Below, one piece after another: positions 19,858 through 30,046 of a stretch of 64,000 nt of DNA. Source of the stretch: Pantoea eucalypti (GTDB taxonomy: Bacteria; Pseudomonadota; Gammaproteobacteria; Enterobacterales; Enterobacteriaceae); the NCBI RefSeq assembly GCF_009646115.1, contig NZ_CP045720.1:1922001-1986000 (forward strand), in the 5' to 3' direction. The first letter of the stretch is position 1. The number at the start of each line of letters is the position of its first letter. The notes under the pieces were generated by a model. It worked only from the letters and a program-made list of their open reading frames with translations. It searched no databases and was not told where the DNA came from. Position numbers and translations under genes: made by a program.

Positions 19858-20724
19858 ATGACAGTTATTAACCAAGCAACGTGCAGATTATTTACCGAAG
19901 TCGGCAATACCACGCAGTTAGTCGCCTATTACGAAGAAGGGCGTCGTACCATGTGGATGATGTTGCGTGCACAGCCCCGTCCGAGTTTCAACCATGAACT
20001 GATTGAGGAGATCATGAACCTGAGCTATGCCGCTCAGCGTTCGGGCCTGCCAATCGACTTCTGGGTCACCGGGTCACTGGTTCCGCAAATGTTCAACGCC
20101 GGTGGCGATCTGCGCTTCTTTGTTGAGTGCATTCGCAACAACCGCCGCGAGGCGCTCCGGGCTTATGCGCGTGCCTGCGTGGACTGCATCCATTCTGCAG
20201 CACGCGGTTTTGATACAGGCGCGGTGACGCTGGCGATGATCGAGGGCAGTGCGTTAGGCGGCGGATTCGAAGCGGCGCTGGCGCATCACTTCATCCTGGC
20301 GCAAAACAATGCACGGATGGGCTTCCCGGAAATTGCTTTTAACCTGTTCCCTGGTATGGGCGGCTACTCACTGGTGGCGCGTCGTTCCGGCATGAAACTG
20401 GCCGAAGAGCTGATTTGTGAAGGGGAGTCTCACAGCGCTGAGTGGTATGAGACGCGTGGACTGGTCGATAAGGTCTTCCAGCCAGGCGACAGCTATCGTG
20501 CCACTCGCACCTTTATCGACACGTTACGGCCTAAACTCAATGGCGTGCGGGCGATGCTGAAAGCGCGCCAGCGCGTGCTGCAATTGTCACGCGCTGAGCT
20601 CATGGATATCACAGAAGATTGGGTCGATTACGCGTTTACTATCGAACCTAAAGATATTGCTTACATGGAACGCCTGGTACAGTTACAAAACCGCCACAGC
20701 GCATCACTGCGTAAAGCGGGTTAA
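19858..20724 (+). CDS. rpfF: RpfF, DSF-family signal synthase (crotonase fold)
   Basis: Bifunctional acyl-ACP thioesterase/dehydratase that makes cis-2-unsaturated fatty acid signals (DSF/BDSF) used for cell-cell communication. The crotonase fold is evident. The two RpfF catalytic glutamates appear as Glu138 in ALGGGFEAAL and Glu158 in GFPEIAFNLFPGMGGYS, matching Xanthomonas RpfF Glu141 and Glu161. The 288-residue length matches RpfF and exceeds ordinary enoyl-CoA hydratases. AGAGGA precedes the ATG. It faces rpfR with only 12 bases between the stops. The RpfF call is confident by motifs; which fatty acid is made cannot be read from sequence. Confidence 0.88.
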   Translation: MTVINQATCRLFTEVGNTTQLVAYYEEGRRTMWMMLRAQPRPSFNHELIEEIMNLSYAAQRSGLPIDFWVTGSLVPQMFNAGGDLRFFVECIRNNRREALRAYARACVDCIHSAARGFDTGAVTLAMIEGSALGGGFEAALAHHFILAQNNARMGFPEIAFNLFPGMGGYSLVARRSGMKLAEELICEGESHSAEWYETRGLVDKVFQPGDSYRATRTFIDTLRPKLNGVRAMLKARQRVLQLSRAELMDITEDWVDYAFTIEPKDIAYMERLVQLQNRHSASLRKAG

Positions 20725-20736
20725 TCCGGACCAGCA

Positions 20737-22722
20737 TTAAACGCGGGCAGGATGCTTAGCCAGCCAATGCCCAAATTGTTCCGCGGGCATTGGTTTTGCG
20801 TAATAGTAACCCTGACGCCCATCAACACCACTTTTAAGCACGAACTTCTCTTCATCCGGCGTCTCAATACCTTCTGCAATCACCTGCAAATCAAGCGCCT
20901 TCGCGACGGCGACGATTGCACGCACCAGCGATTGTGATACCGGCTGTTTATTGATGTCGCGGATAAAGCTTTGATCGAGCTTAATCGCATTGATCGGCAC
21001 ACGTGCGAGCTGAGAAAGCGAAGAGTAACCGGTGCCAAAATCATCCAGATGAACCTGTGCGCCCAGCTCCTGAAACTGTTTCATCAGCTTCAGCGCTTCA
21101 GTTTCATTCTCAATCAGACAACTTTCTGTGAGCTCAATATCAATCGGACAATCAGTGATATTCGCCTCATGCAGTGCCTGTTTCAGATCGGTGTAGATAC
21201 TTTGGTCGAGCAGCTGACGGGCAGACACATTGACAGCGACGCGCAGGAAAATACCCTGCTGACGCCAGACGATAATCTGCTGAAGCACGTTGAGCATTAC
21301 CCAGCGTCCCAGCGGCACAATCAGCCCTGACTCTTCGGCATAGGGAATAAAATCTGCGGGCGAAACCATACCACGCTCTGGTGAGTTCCAGCGTACTAAT
21401 GCCTCGGCGCTGCGAACCTGTCCATCGCTATCAATCTTAGGCTGGTAATGTACCAGCAGATGATCGAGTTCAAGCGCCTTGCGCAGGTTGGTGTCCAGCC
21501 ACAGATACTCAAAGACCCGCTGGTTCATCTCGGCGGCAAAGACACAGAACTTGCCGCGACCATTCTCTTTAGCGTGATACATCGCGGTGTCCGCGTTACG
21601 AATCAGGCTCTCTCTATCTTCGCCATGCAGCGGTGCGAAAGCGATACCGATGGAACAGCCACTGTAAACTTCAATCAGTCCGATACGGAAAGGCTGTCGC
21701 AGGCGCTCAAGAATGCGGGAGGACATCGCCTCCAGCGCAGCCTGGCTGGTGTGTTCAGCCAGCACCACAAACTCATCGCCACCCAGACGGCCAAGCGTCT
21801 GGTCCTTACCCAGACAGCTAAGAATCGCGAGAGAGACCGCCTGCAGTAATTGATCGCCGAACATATGACCGTAGGCGTCGTTCACTTTTTTGAAATTATC
21901 GAGATCGAGATAGACAACACCGGTCTCATCATGCCCGGCGCGCTCCAGCGCCAGGCTAATCTGCTGATGAATGGCGTTGCGATTAGGTAAACCGGTGACC
22001 GTATCGGTGTTTGCCAGCACCCGGAGGCGTTCCTGGGCACGTCGCTCCTCGGTAATGTCTGTACCAGAACAGATGAGGAAAATTTCATTTTTGCCGCTGC
22101 CGCTGTGAACAAACTTATTACGAAACAGAAACAGTCGCTGGCCCTTTTTGGTTTTAACCCAGCGCTCCACCTCGTACGAGTTACCGTCACGGAAGAAGCC
22201 TGCAATGTTGCGCCGCGACTGTGAGGCTTCCTGCCGGGTCATGAACAACTGAAAGACATTTCGGCCTATAACTTCATGTTCATTCAGACCGGTATATTCT
22301 TCACTCAGGCGGTTAAAACGCTGAATATTGCCACGCTGATCGAGGATAACAATCACTGAATTAGCTTCAGAAACCACCTGTTCGGCGAATGAAAGGCCCA
22401 GGGTCAGGTCACGGGCGACCGCAGACGTATCTCCCCAGGCAGAAGCAGTTCCGGCCCAGGAGGCCTGGTTCACTTTACGTCCGACAAAATGCATTGGCAC
22501 ATCAATGCCTTGCAGGGACATGGTCAGATTGATACTTGAAGTGATGACGGGCATTGCGCGGATCATTGCAGCCTGGCCGGGTGTCAGCGGCAGGGCGATA
22601 TTAGTTTGTGACGACTCATCTTCGGCAAAATGCAATGCATCGCTGTCCGCGGTCAGACGCCAATGAGGGCTGGTTGTACCAAAAAGGGTGTACAACAACG
22701 TTTGCCCTTGTTCATCGGTCAT
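20737..22722 (-). CDS. rpfR: RpfR/PdeR, PAS-GGDEF-EAL signal receptor and c-di-GMP enzyme
   Basis: Cytosolic receptor that in Cronobacter and Burkholderia binds the RpfF product through its PAS domain and then raises c-di-GMP breakdown. Domains in order: N-terminal RpfF-interaction domain (about 1-90), PAS (about 110-225), GGDEF (about 235-395, motif GGDEF intact at 314-318) and EAL (about 405-660, motif EAL at 440-442). Both catalytic signatures are intact. The 661-residue length equals E. coli PdeR (Gmr/YciR), which lies at the same osmB-rnb place but without an adjacent rpfF. Here rpfF is beside it, which supports the RpfR role. Confidence 0.9.
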   Translation of the reverse strand: MTDEQGQTLLYTLFGTTSPHWRLTADSDALHFAEDESSQTNIALPLTPGQAAMIRAMPVITSSINLTMSLQGIDVPMHFVGRKVNQASWAGTASAWGDTSAVARDLTLGLSFAEQVVSEANSVIVILDQRGNIQRFNRLSEEYTGLNEHEVIGRNVFQLFMTRQEASQSRRNIAGFFRDGNSYEVERWVKTKKGQRLFLFRNKFVHSGSGKNEIFLICSGTDITEERRAQERLRVLANTDTVTGLPNRNAIHQQISLALERAGHDETGVVYLDLDNFKKVNDAYGHMFGDQLLQAVSLAILSCLGKDQTLGRLGGDEFVVLAEHTSQAALEAMSSRILERLRQPFRIGLIEVYSGCSIGIAFAPLHGEDRESLIRNADTAMYHAKENGRGKFCVFAAEMNQRVFEYLWLDTNLRKALELDHLLVHYQPKIDSDGQVRSAEALVRWNSPERGMVSPADFIPYAEESGLIVPLGRWVMLNVLQQIIVWRQQGIFLRVAVNVSARQLLDQSIYTDLKQALHEANITDCPIDIELTESCLIENETEALKLMKQFQELGAQVHLDDFGTGYSSLSQLARVPINAIKLDQSFIRDINKQPVSQSLVRAIVAVAKALDLQVIAEGIETPDEEKFVLKSGVDGRQGYYYAKPMPAEQFGHWLAKHPARV

Positions 22723-22844
22723 GGAAACTTCCTCCGGGAAGTGCTCTGCAGGCGTTATCTCATTATTTTAGCAACAGTATTCATCATCTGAGGCAAGCAC
22801 AAGGTGCAAACCAAATATATTTTTCCATCCAGATAAGAATGGCA

Positions 22845-22871
22845 CAAAAAAGCCCCGACGGTGCGGGGCTG
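22845..22871 (-). terminator. Terminator of the cstA-ybdD operon
   Basis: On the minus strand AGCCCCGCACC and its partner GGGGCT form a stem followed by six T residues, 11 bases after the ybdD-like stop. Confidence 0.85.
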
Positions 22872-22881
22872 TTCAGTGCGT

Positions 22882-23172
22882 TCAGCAGGGACATTTGCCC
22901 AGTTTACCGGCCTGGCTGGGGAAGCGCGCATCCAGGCAATAACGGTGAAAATCGCGCTCACTCATCGGCGCCTGCCCGGGATGATGCCGTCGCATATGCT
23001 GCAGATATTTTTGATAATCCTGCACCCCGACCATTAAGCGAAAACATTGTTGCAGGCCGCGCCAGAATCCCCGCCAGCTAAACCTCTGCGGCGGAGAAGC
23101 AGCAATCACATTACAGTGCAGAATCTGCCAGTCACCGTGTGGACGGTGGACCTGATGAATAGCATCAGACAT
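22882..23172 (-). CDS. YbdD/YjiX-family protein, N-terminally extended
   Basis: Small protein of unknown role that accompanies CstA-type transporters. The family core is at about residues 40-96: LMVGVQDYQKYLQHMRRHHPGQAPMSERDFHRY and a Cys-x-Cys C terminus (replacing the usual CC). The first 35 residues are extra compared with E. coli YbdD (about 65 residues). The ATG has a perfect AAGGAGGT, so this long form is the translated one. It overlaps the cstA stop by eight bases, so translation is coupled. Confidence 0.88.
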   Translation of the reverse strand: MSDAIHQVHRPHGDWQILHCNVIAASPPQRFSWRGFWRGLQQCFRLMVGVQDYQKYLQHMRRHHPGQAPMSERDFHRYCLDARFPSQAGKLGKCPC

Positions 23173-25234
23173 GGCGCACCTCCTTGTTGCGCATTGCTAC
23201 CGGCGTCTCGCGGGTGGTCGGCACCGAGCTGTTCAGTGCACGACGAATGACAAAGAATGCCGAGATCAGCATGGTGACCGCCACCAGCATAAAGAAAGCA
23301 CATAGCGCGGCGTTAATCTGATTGCTGAACACGATGGTCTGCATATCCGCCACGCTTTTTGCTGGCGCGATGATCACGCCTTCATCCAGCCCTTTGCGGA
23401 ATTTATTCGCCTGCGCCAGGAAACCGATAGAAGGTTTCTCATGGAAGATTTTCTGCCAGCCCGCGGTCATTGAGGTGATAAACAACCAGACGGTCGGCAG
23501 AATCGTCACCCAGGCGTAACGCTGCTTTTTCATTTTGAAGAGCACCACAGTACCGAGAATCAGCGCCATCGAGGCCAGCATCTGATTGCCGATACCAAAA
23601 AGTGGCCACAGGGTATTAATGCCGCCCAGCGGGTCGACCACGCCCTGATAAACAAAGAAACCCCAGCCTGCAACGGCGACGGACGTGCCTGCCATATTAC
23701 CCAGCCAGGAACGGTTGTTCGCCATAGAAGGCACCACTGTTCCCACCAGATCCTGCACCATAAAGCGGCAGGCGCGGGTACCGGCATCGACCGCGGTCAG
23801 GATAAATAGCGCTTCAAACAGAATGGCGAAGTGATACCAGAATGCCATCATCGCCCGACTGTTGAAGATCTCGGTAATAATATGGGCCATTCCCACTGCG
23901 AAGGTAGGTGCGCCGCCTGCGCGAGAGAGAATGGAACCTTCACCGACATCGCGGGCGATGCCACTCAGCATTTCTGGCGTGACCACAAAGCCCCAGCCAT
24001 TAATGACCTGAGAGGCGCTCTCAACGGTGGTACCAATCAGCGCGGCAGGGGAGTTCATGGCAAAATAGACGCCGGGATCCAGCACCGAGGCACAAATCAG
24101 CGCCATGATCGCCACAAAAGACTCCATCAGCATCGCGCCATAGCCAATAAAGCGGATATGACTCTCCCTCTCCACCAGTTTTGGTGTAGTGCCGCTGGAG
24201 ACCAGCGCATGGAAGCCTGAGATTGCTCCGCAGGCAATGGTAATGAACAGGAACGGGAACATCGCGCCGGAGAATACCGGACCGGTACCGTCGATAAATT
24301 TGGTCACTGCTGGCATTTTCATCTCTGGCATGGCAAAGACGATGCCCACCGCCAGGCCGACAATCACGCCAATTTTAAGAAAAGTGGAGAGGTAGTCGCG
24401 CGGTGCCAGCAGTAGCCAGACCGGCAGCACAGAAGCAATAAAGCCATAGATGACGAGAACCCAGGTCAGCGAGGTGCCTTTCAGGGTAAAGAAGGGGCCC
24501 CAGTACGGATGTTGTGCCACGTCGCCGCCATAAATAATCGCCGCCATCATCAGCACAAAGCCAATCAATGACACTTCGGCGATTTTACTGGGGCGGATAA
24601 AGCGCATGTAGACGCCCATAAACAGCGCAATCGGAATGGTGGCCGCGATAGTGAACAACCCCCACGGGCTGTTCGCCAGTGCCTTCACGACGACCAGCGC
24701 CAGCGCCGACAGGATGATGATCATCACGCCCAGCGCGCCGAGCATTGTCACGACACCGGCGAATGCGCCCAGCTCCTGCCGCGCCATTTCACCCAGCGAA
24801 CGGCCATCACGGCGGGTCGAGATAAACAGGATCAGGAAATCCTGAACCGCGCCTGCCAGCATCACCCCGACCAGAATCCAGATAGTGCCCGGCAGAAACC
24901 CCATCTGCGCGGCCAGAATCGGACCGACCAGAGGACCGGCGCCCGCAATGGCCGCGAAATGGTGGCCAAACAGCACCCATTTATTGGTGGGAACATAATC
25001 CAGTCCGTCGCTCAGCCGCTCGGCAGGCGTCATCCGGCGATCGTCCAGTTCAAAAATATTGCGGGCGATAAACAGGCTGTAGAAGCGGTAAGCGATGCTG
25101 TAACAGGCGACAGCGGCGATCACCAGCCAGACTGCATTGACGTGTTCGCCGCGGCTGAGGGCCAGCATGGCGAAAGCGCCCGCGCCGATTAACGCCACCA
25201 CTAACCAGATCACACTGGTTTTGACGTTTTTCAT
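23165..25234 (-). CDS. cstA: Carbon starvation protein CstA-type transporter
   Basis: Large inner-membrane protein (689 residues, at least 16 hydrophobic segments) of the CstA family, which carries peptides and pyruvate and is induced by starvation. Signature blocks FGHHFAAIAGAGPLVGP and FRFM-type cytoplasmic loops are intact. It is slightly shorter than E. coli CstA (701) and BtsT (716); orthology to CstA rather than BtsT is likely but not certain. The stop codon overlaps a YbdD-family gene, the standard partner. Confidence 0.9.
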   Translation of the reverse strand: MKNVKTSVIWLVVALIGAGAFAMLALSRGEHVNAVWLVIAAVACYSIAYRFYSLFIARNIFELDDRRMTPAERLSDGLDYVPTNKWVLFGHHFAAIAGAGPLVGPILAAQMGFLPGTIWILVGVMLAGAVQDFLILFISTRRDGRSLGEMARQELGAFAGVVTMLGALGVMIIILSALALVVVKALANSPWGLFTIAATIPIALFMGVYMRFIRPSKIAEVSLIGFVLMMAAIIYGGDVAQHPYWGPFFTLKGTSLTWVLVIYGFIASVLPVWLLLAPRDYLSTFLKIGVIVGLAVGIVFAMPEMKMPAVTKFIDGTGPVFSGAMFPFLFITIACGAISGFHALVSSGTTPKLVERESHIRFIGYGAMLMESFVAIMALICASVLDPGVYFAMNSPAALIGTTVESASQVINGWGFVVTPEMLSGIARDVGEGSILSRAGGAPTFAVGMAHIITEIFNSRAMMAFWYHFAILFEALFILTAVDAGTRACRFMVQDLVGTVVPSMANNRSWLGNMAGTSVAVAGWGFFVYQGVVDPLGGINTLWPLFGIGNQMLASMALILGTVVLFKMKKQRYAWVTILPTVWLFITSMTAGWQKIFHEKPSIGFLAQANKFRKGLDEGVIIAPAKSVADMQTIVFSNQINAALCAFFMLVAVTMLISAFFVIRRALNSSVPTTRETPVAMRNKEVRHV

Positions 25235-25385
25235 GACTAACTCCTTGTGAGGACCGAGAGGAAAGCGATCGAAAACAACGAGTTAAACTTAATGTAATGG
25301 AATGTAAGTGAAAGTTAATCAGTGGAGAAGTGTGAAGCGGGGTACAAATTTAACTTTTTTGCAATCAGAACGGGGCGGGAAAGGG

Positions 25386-25407
25386 CGGGATAACCAGTGT
25401 TATCCCG
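25386..25407 (-). terminator. Possible rnb terminator
   Basis: A perfect CGGGATAAC/GTTATCCCG inverted repeat lies 29 bases after the rnb stop on the minus strand. The T run is poor. Confidence 0.4.
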
Positions 25408-25435
25408 CTTGTGTCAGCGCTTAAATACGCGACAT

Positions 25436-27370
25436 TCAGACGGCGGGCCGGGCCACGACGCTGCGAGTTTCCATGCGGACTTCGGCGATGGTGACATCAA
25501 TCACGTCGGTCACACGGTAAACCACGTCACCTTTGATCTGTACGCTGCCATTCTCCTGACTTAAGACCAGCTCATCACGCACCGCGTGAATGAACGGTGC
25601 CGGGATAAAGGCAACCGCACCAAACTCGACCAGGCGAACACGCATGCCGCCACGCGACACGTCGATAATCTCGGCGCTGAAACGACGATCGGTAGCCGCA
25701 AAGGGTGCAAGATAACGGGCGTAGAGCCAGTCACCAACGTCACGTTCCGCCATCCGGTTCAGGCGACGGCGTTCACTCATCGTTACCGTCACCGCATCAT
25801 CCGGACGTGCGATCGACTCACCGCGAATAATTGCTTTAAGCAGACGATGGTTGATCATGTCGCCGAACTTACGAATCGGTGAGGTCCAGGTAGCGTAAGC
25901 CTCCAGACCCAGACCGAAGTGCGGGCCGGGCTCGGTGCTGATCTCAGCGAAAGTCTGGAAACGACGGATACGGCTATCAAGAAACTGGGTCGGCAGGGCG
26001 TCCAGCTCACGACGCAGCACACGGAAACCTTCCAGTGTGGTGATCGCCTGTGCATCCACGTTAATACCATGATTCGCCAGTACCGCCGCAGCCTGTTCAG
26101 CATTGGTGGCATCGAAACCGGCATGCACGTTGTAAATACCAAAGCCCAGACGATCACGCAGCACTTTTGCCGCGCAGACGTTGGCCAGAATCATGGACTC
26201 TTCAACGATACGGTTAGCGATGCGGCGAGGTTCAGCCACAATTTCCAGCACTTCGCCTTTATCACCGAGCAGGAAGCGGTAATCCGGGCGGTCCTTAAAC
26301 ACCAGCGCGTGGGTCTGACGCCACTCGCTGCGCGCCAGGCAAAGGCGGTGCAACAAACGAATCTGTTCAGCAATCGCCTCGCTTTCTGGCTGCCAGGTGC
26401 CGCTGTTTTCCAGCCAGTCAGAGACATCGTCATAAGCCAGCTTGGCTTTAGACTCGATCCAGGCCGCAAAGAACTCGACGTCATCACCCAGGGTGCCATC
26501 GGCAGCTACCGTGACGCGGCAGGCCAGCGCCGGACGACGCACATTCGGACGCAGCGAGCAGACATCATCAGAGAGTTCGCGCGGCAGCATCGGGATATTA
26601 AAGCCCGGCAGGTAGTTGGTAAACGCACGCTGTGCCGCCAGCTTATCAAGCTGACTGCCCTCTGCCACATAGGCGGTCGGATCGGCGATAGCGATAGTCA
26701 GACGCAGGGTGCCGTCGTCCTGTGCTTCTGCATAGAGCGCATCATCCATATCCTGGGTGCTGGCGCTGTCGATGGTGACGAAATCCAGCGCGGTCAGATC
26801 TTCACGCGTCAGGTTTTCATCCATCATCTCGCCAAAGCTGACATCAGGTGCTTCACGCTCAAGGTTGTGACGCGACAGCGTCACCCACCACGGAGCAAGA
26901 TGATCATCAGCTTTGACAATAAAATCGGTAAGTTCGGCATAGAAGCCGCGATCGCCTTTTAACGGATGGCGACGCATTTCTGCTACTGCCCAGTCGCCAT
27001 TCTCAAACTCATGGCTGACATCGCGTGCGGGGCGACACGGGATCGCATCTTTCAGCAGGGGATGGTCCGGCACAATCGACAGGCGATCGTCTTTCTTCTG
27101 CACCCGACCAACAAAGCGGGTCAGGAACGGCTCAACCAGCGTTTCCGGCTCAGCGCTTTCGCGATCTTTCTCGCTATGGATCACAGCGGTAATACGGTCG
27201 CCATGCATCACTTTCTTCATCTGCGGGGGCGGAATGAAGTAACTTTTCTGCGCATCGACTTCCAGAAAGCCGAAGCCTTTTTCGGTGCCTTTAACGACGC
27301 CTTCAGCTCGAGGCGTTTGCGAATGGAGCTTCTGTTTCAGCTGCGCGAGCAGCGGGTTATCCTGGAACAT
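25436..27370 (-). CDS. rnb: Exoribonuclease II
   Basis: Processive 3'-5' hydrolytic exoribonuclease that degrades unstructured RNA. Cold-shock-like domains occupy about residues 1-180. The RNB catalytic domain follows, with the metal-binding aspartates in [15 protein letters not shown]-terminal S1 domain (from about 560) ends RSVVARPAV. Starting at 27370 gives 644 residues, identical in length to E. coli RNase II; the upstream in-frame ATG at 27439 adds 23 unrelated residues. The ribosome site is weak. The rnb-pdeR neighbourhood is conserved, though cstA-ybdD is inserted between them here. Confidence 0.96.
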   Translation of the reverse strand: MFQDNPLLAQLKQKLHSQTPRAEGVVKGTEKGFGFLEVDAQKSYFIPPPQMKKVMHGDRITAVIHSEKDRESAEPETLVEPFLTRFVGRVQKKDDRLSIVPDHPLLKDAIPCRPARDVSHEFENGDWAVAEMRRHPLKGDRGFYAELTDFIVKADDHLAPWWVTLSRHNLEREAPDVSFGEMMDENLTREDLTALDFVTIDSASTQDMDDALYAEAQDDGTLRLTIAIADPTAYVAEGSQLDKLAAQRAFTNYLPGFNIPMLPRELSDDVCSLRPNVRRPALACRVTVAADGTLGDDVEFFAAWIESKAKLAYDDVSDWLENSGTWQPESEAIAEQIRLLHRLCLARSEWRQTHALVFKDRPDYRFLLGDKGEVLEIVAEPRRIANRIVEESMILANVCAAKVLRDRLGFGIYNVHAGFDATNAEQAAAVLANHGINVDAQAITTLEGFRVLRRELDALPTQFLDSRIRRFQTFAEISTEPGPHFGLGLEAYATWTSPIRKFGDMINHRLLKAIIRGESIARPDDAVTVTMSERRRLNRMAERDVGDWLYARYLAPFAATDRRFSAEIIDVSRGGMRVRLVEFGAVAFIPAPFIHAVRDELVLSQENGSVQIKGDVVYRVTDVIDVTIAEVRMETRSVVARPAV

Positions 27371-27439
27371 AATTTTTACGTTTCGTGGCCTGATTGCGGC
27401 TGACAGTTTTACGCGATTCGGCGGCGCGCGGCAAGGCAA

Positions 27440-27462
27440 AAAGCCGGACGAACCGGCTTTTC
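27440..27462 (-). terminator. Terminator of the YdeP-like gene
   Basis: AAAAGCCGG and CCGGCTTTT pair around a TTCG-like loop on the minus strand and end in five T residues. Confidence 0.75.
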
Positions 27463-27482
27463 AGAGAGGAGTGAAAGGGAGG

Positions 27483-29786
27483 TCAGGCAATGCGCTGTTC
27501 AGGCAGTGCCGCTGACAGTTCCAGCTTCACCGGCACCGACTTAGAGGTCGGTGTGCCACTGCCATCACCAAAGCTGTTCAGCGGCACCAGCGGGTTGGTT
27601 TCCGGGTAATAAGCCGCCAGATTACCGCGCGGAATATTATAGGGAACCAGTTTGAAGCCGCTGACGCGACGGGTAATGCCATCATTCCAGAGGGTCTCGA
27701 TATCGACATTCTGACCTTCGGTGAAACCAAGGTCTGTCATATCGTCCGGGTTGATGAACACCACTTCGCGCTGACCAAACACGCCACGGTAACGGTCATC
27801 AAGGCCGTAAATCGTGGTGTTGTACTGGTCATGTGAACGCAGCGTCTGAAGAGTGAAAGGGACCTCTTGATCCAGATTCGGGAACAGCGAGGTCGGCAGC
27901 GCCGCGGCATTGAACTCTGCTTTCTGGCTCGGCGTATTGAAGCGCAACTCGGCAGCGGCATTACCCAGGTAGAAACCGCCGGGGATATCACATTTCGCAT
28001 TGAAGTCGGCAAAGCCCGGAATCGTTGCCGCGATATGCTCACGAATCAGGTTGTAATTACCGGCCAGCTCGCGCCATTTCACTTTCTCATCACCCAGCAC
28101 CGCCTGCGCGATACCGGCAACAATCCAGGTCTCAGAACGCTGTGTTTCCGCCAGCGGAATACCAATCCCTTCAGAGGCGTGCACCATGCTAAAGGAGTCT
28201 TCCACGGTAATAAACTGATTGCCGGTCGCCTGCAGATCGCGTTCGGTGCGGCCCAGCGTCGGCAGAATCAGCCCTTCATGACCCGGCACCAGATGGCTGC
28301 GATTCAGTTTGGTACTGATATGCACAGTCAGACCACAGCGTGACATCGCTTCTTCGGTGCGCGGTGAATCTGGTGCAGCCGCAGCCAGGTTGCCACCCAG
28401 CGCGATCAGCACTTTGACTTCATCACGCAGCATCGCGTTCAGCGCTTCAACGGTGTTATGGCCCGCGGCACGCGGTGGCTCGAAATTGAAATGATTACCC
28501 AGCGCGTCCAGGAACGCTTTAGCCGGTTTCTCATCAATCCCCATGGTGCGGTTACCCTGCACGTTGCTGTGACCGCGAACCGGGCAGAGGCCTGCGCCTT
28601 TTTTGCCCAGTTGACCAAACAGCAACTGCAGGTTGGTGATTTCGCGAACCGTGTCTACCGAGTGTTTGTGCTGGGTGATGCCCATTGCCCAGGTACAAAT
28701 CACCCGGTCAGCGCTCTGGTAAATCGCCGCAGCTTCACGGATCTGCGCCTGCGTCAGGCCAGACTGCGCCACAATCTGCATCCAGCTGGTGTTATCCACC
28801 GCATCCAGATAGGCCTCAATGCCATTGGTTTTAGCATTGATAAAGGTCTGGTCAAACAGGCCACTTTCACCGGCTGCCAGACGCGCGCGATGGGTCTCCA
28901 GCAGGGATTTCACCATGCCGCGCACCGCCGCCATATCACCACCCAGATTGGGCTGATAATAAGACGAGCTGATGTTACCCGCTTTTGAGGTGACGACTTC
29001 CAGCGGCTTCTGCGGATCGGCAAAACGTTCCAGACCGCGCTCGCGCAGGGTATTAAAGGTGACGATCTTCGCACCATGATCGGCAGCATGACGCAGGCTG
29101 TGCAGCATACGCGGATGGTTGGTGCCGGGATTCTGACCGAAGACGAAAATCGCATCGGCGTGATCGAAATCATCCAGACGAATCGTGCCTTTACCGACGC
29201 CAATACTGCGCTTCAGACCGGTGCCGCTGGCTTCGTGGCACATATTCGAGCAGTCAGGGAAGTTATTGGTTCCCATCAGGCGACCAAACAGCTGATAGAG
29301 CCAGGAGGCTTCGTTGCTGGCGCGACCGGAGGTGTAAAGCTCCATCTGATTCGGATGATCCATCGCCTTGATGTGCTGCGCGATCAGCGCAAACGCATCT
29401 TCCCAGCTGATCGGCTCATAGTGGTCAGTTTCCGCGTTATAGCGCAGCGGATGAGTCAGACGCCCCTGATACTCCAGGAAGTAATCACTCTGGGTATAGA
29501 GCGTGGTTACGCTGTGTTTAGCAAAAAAGTCGGTGTCGACCATGCGGCGCGTCGCTTCCCAGGTGACCGCTTTGGCCCCGTTTTCGCAGAAGCTGAAGGT
29601 ACTTTTGTTGTCATCACCCCAGGCGCAGCCCGGACAGTCAAAACCGCGTGCTTTATTCATGCGCATCAGGTTGCGCATATTTTTCAGGGCCGCTTTGCTG
29701 TCAAGCACGAAACGCGTGGTGGCTTCCAGAGAACCCCAGCCGCCCGCAGCCGCGCGATAGGGTTTGATTTGGCGTTTAAATTTCAT
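27483..29786 (-). CDS. FdhF/YdeP-family molybdopterin oxidoreductase
   Basis: 767-residue soluble oxidoreductase of the formate-dehydrogenase-like family that includes E. coli YdeP, a protein linked to acid resistance. The N-terminal iron-sulfur motif region GFDCPGCAW is followed by a cysteine in FCENGAK. Molybdopterin-binding blocks NFPDCSNMCHE, GHSNVQG and RSHDQYNTTIYGLDDRYRGVFGQR match the family. No twin-arginine signal is present, so it is cytoplasmic. No fdhD or electron-transfer subunit is adjacent. Substrate is unknown; formate is not implied. It begins the accessory block inserted between rnb and yciW. Confidence 0.85.
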   Translation of the reverse strand: MKFKRQIKPYRAAAGGWGSLEATTRFVLDSKAALKNMRNLMRMNKARGFDCPGCAWGDDNKSTFSFCENGAKAVTWEATRRMVDTDFFAKHSVTTLYTQSDYFLEYQGRLTHPLRYNAETDHYEPISWEDAFALIAQHIKAMDHPNQMELYTSGRASNEASWLYQLFGRLMGTNNFPDCSNMCHEASGTGLKRSIGVGKGTIRLDDFDHADAIFVFGQNPGTNHPRMLHSLRHAADHGAKIVTFNTLRERGLERFADPQKPLEVVTSKAGNISSSYYQPNLGGDMAAVRGMVKSLLETHRARLAAGESGLFDQTFINAKTNGIEAYLDAVDNTSWMQIVAQSGLTQAQIREAAAIYQSADRVICTWAMGITQHKHSVDTVREITNLQLLFGQLGKKGAGLCPVRGHSNVQGNRTMGIDEKPAKAFLDALGNHFNFEPPRAAGHNTVEALNAMLRDEVKVLIALGGNLAAAAPDSPRTEEAMSRCGLTVHISTKLNRSHLVPGHEGLILPTLGRTERDLQATGNQFITVEDSFSMVHASEGIGIPLAETQRSETWIVAGIAQAVLGDEKVKWRELAGNYNLIREHIAATIPGFADFNAKCDIPGGFYLGNAAAELRFNTPSQKAEFNAAALPTSLFPNLDQEVPFTLQTLRSHDQYNTTIYGLDDRYRGVFGQREVVFINPDDMTDLGFTEGQNVDIETLWNDGITRRVSGFKLVPYNIPRGNLAAYYPETNPLVPLNSFGDGSGTPTSKSVPVKLELSAALPEQRIA

Positions 29787-30046
29787 AGTGAGTGCAGGCT
29801 TTTATAGTAGGCATTATTGTTTGGTGTTTGTTATCAGGTTATAGCCTGATGGTGAAAGGAAGTCTGCAGCTATCGTTATACCTTGTCTAATTGATTGACA
29901 TAATGGTGCGATAGCTGGCGTTTATCGTGAACAGGCCTGAAATGTGATGGTGCTCAGATTTTACCCGCCTTAAACCGGCCGATAACGGGAGTTCTGCTGA
30001 CAACAGGCTAATACTTGCTGTTCACAATCAGAGAGAGCGTGACGCC

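Noticed and set aside
25919..26962. 347-codon plus-strand frame opposite rnb
   Set aside because: Antisense shadow of a well-conserved gene; no family features or ribosome site.
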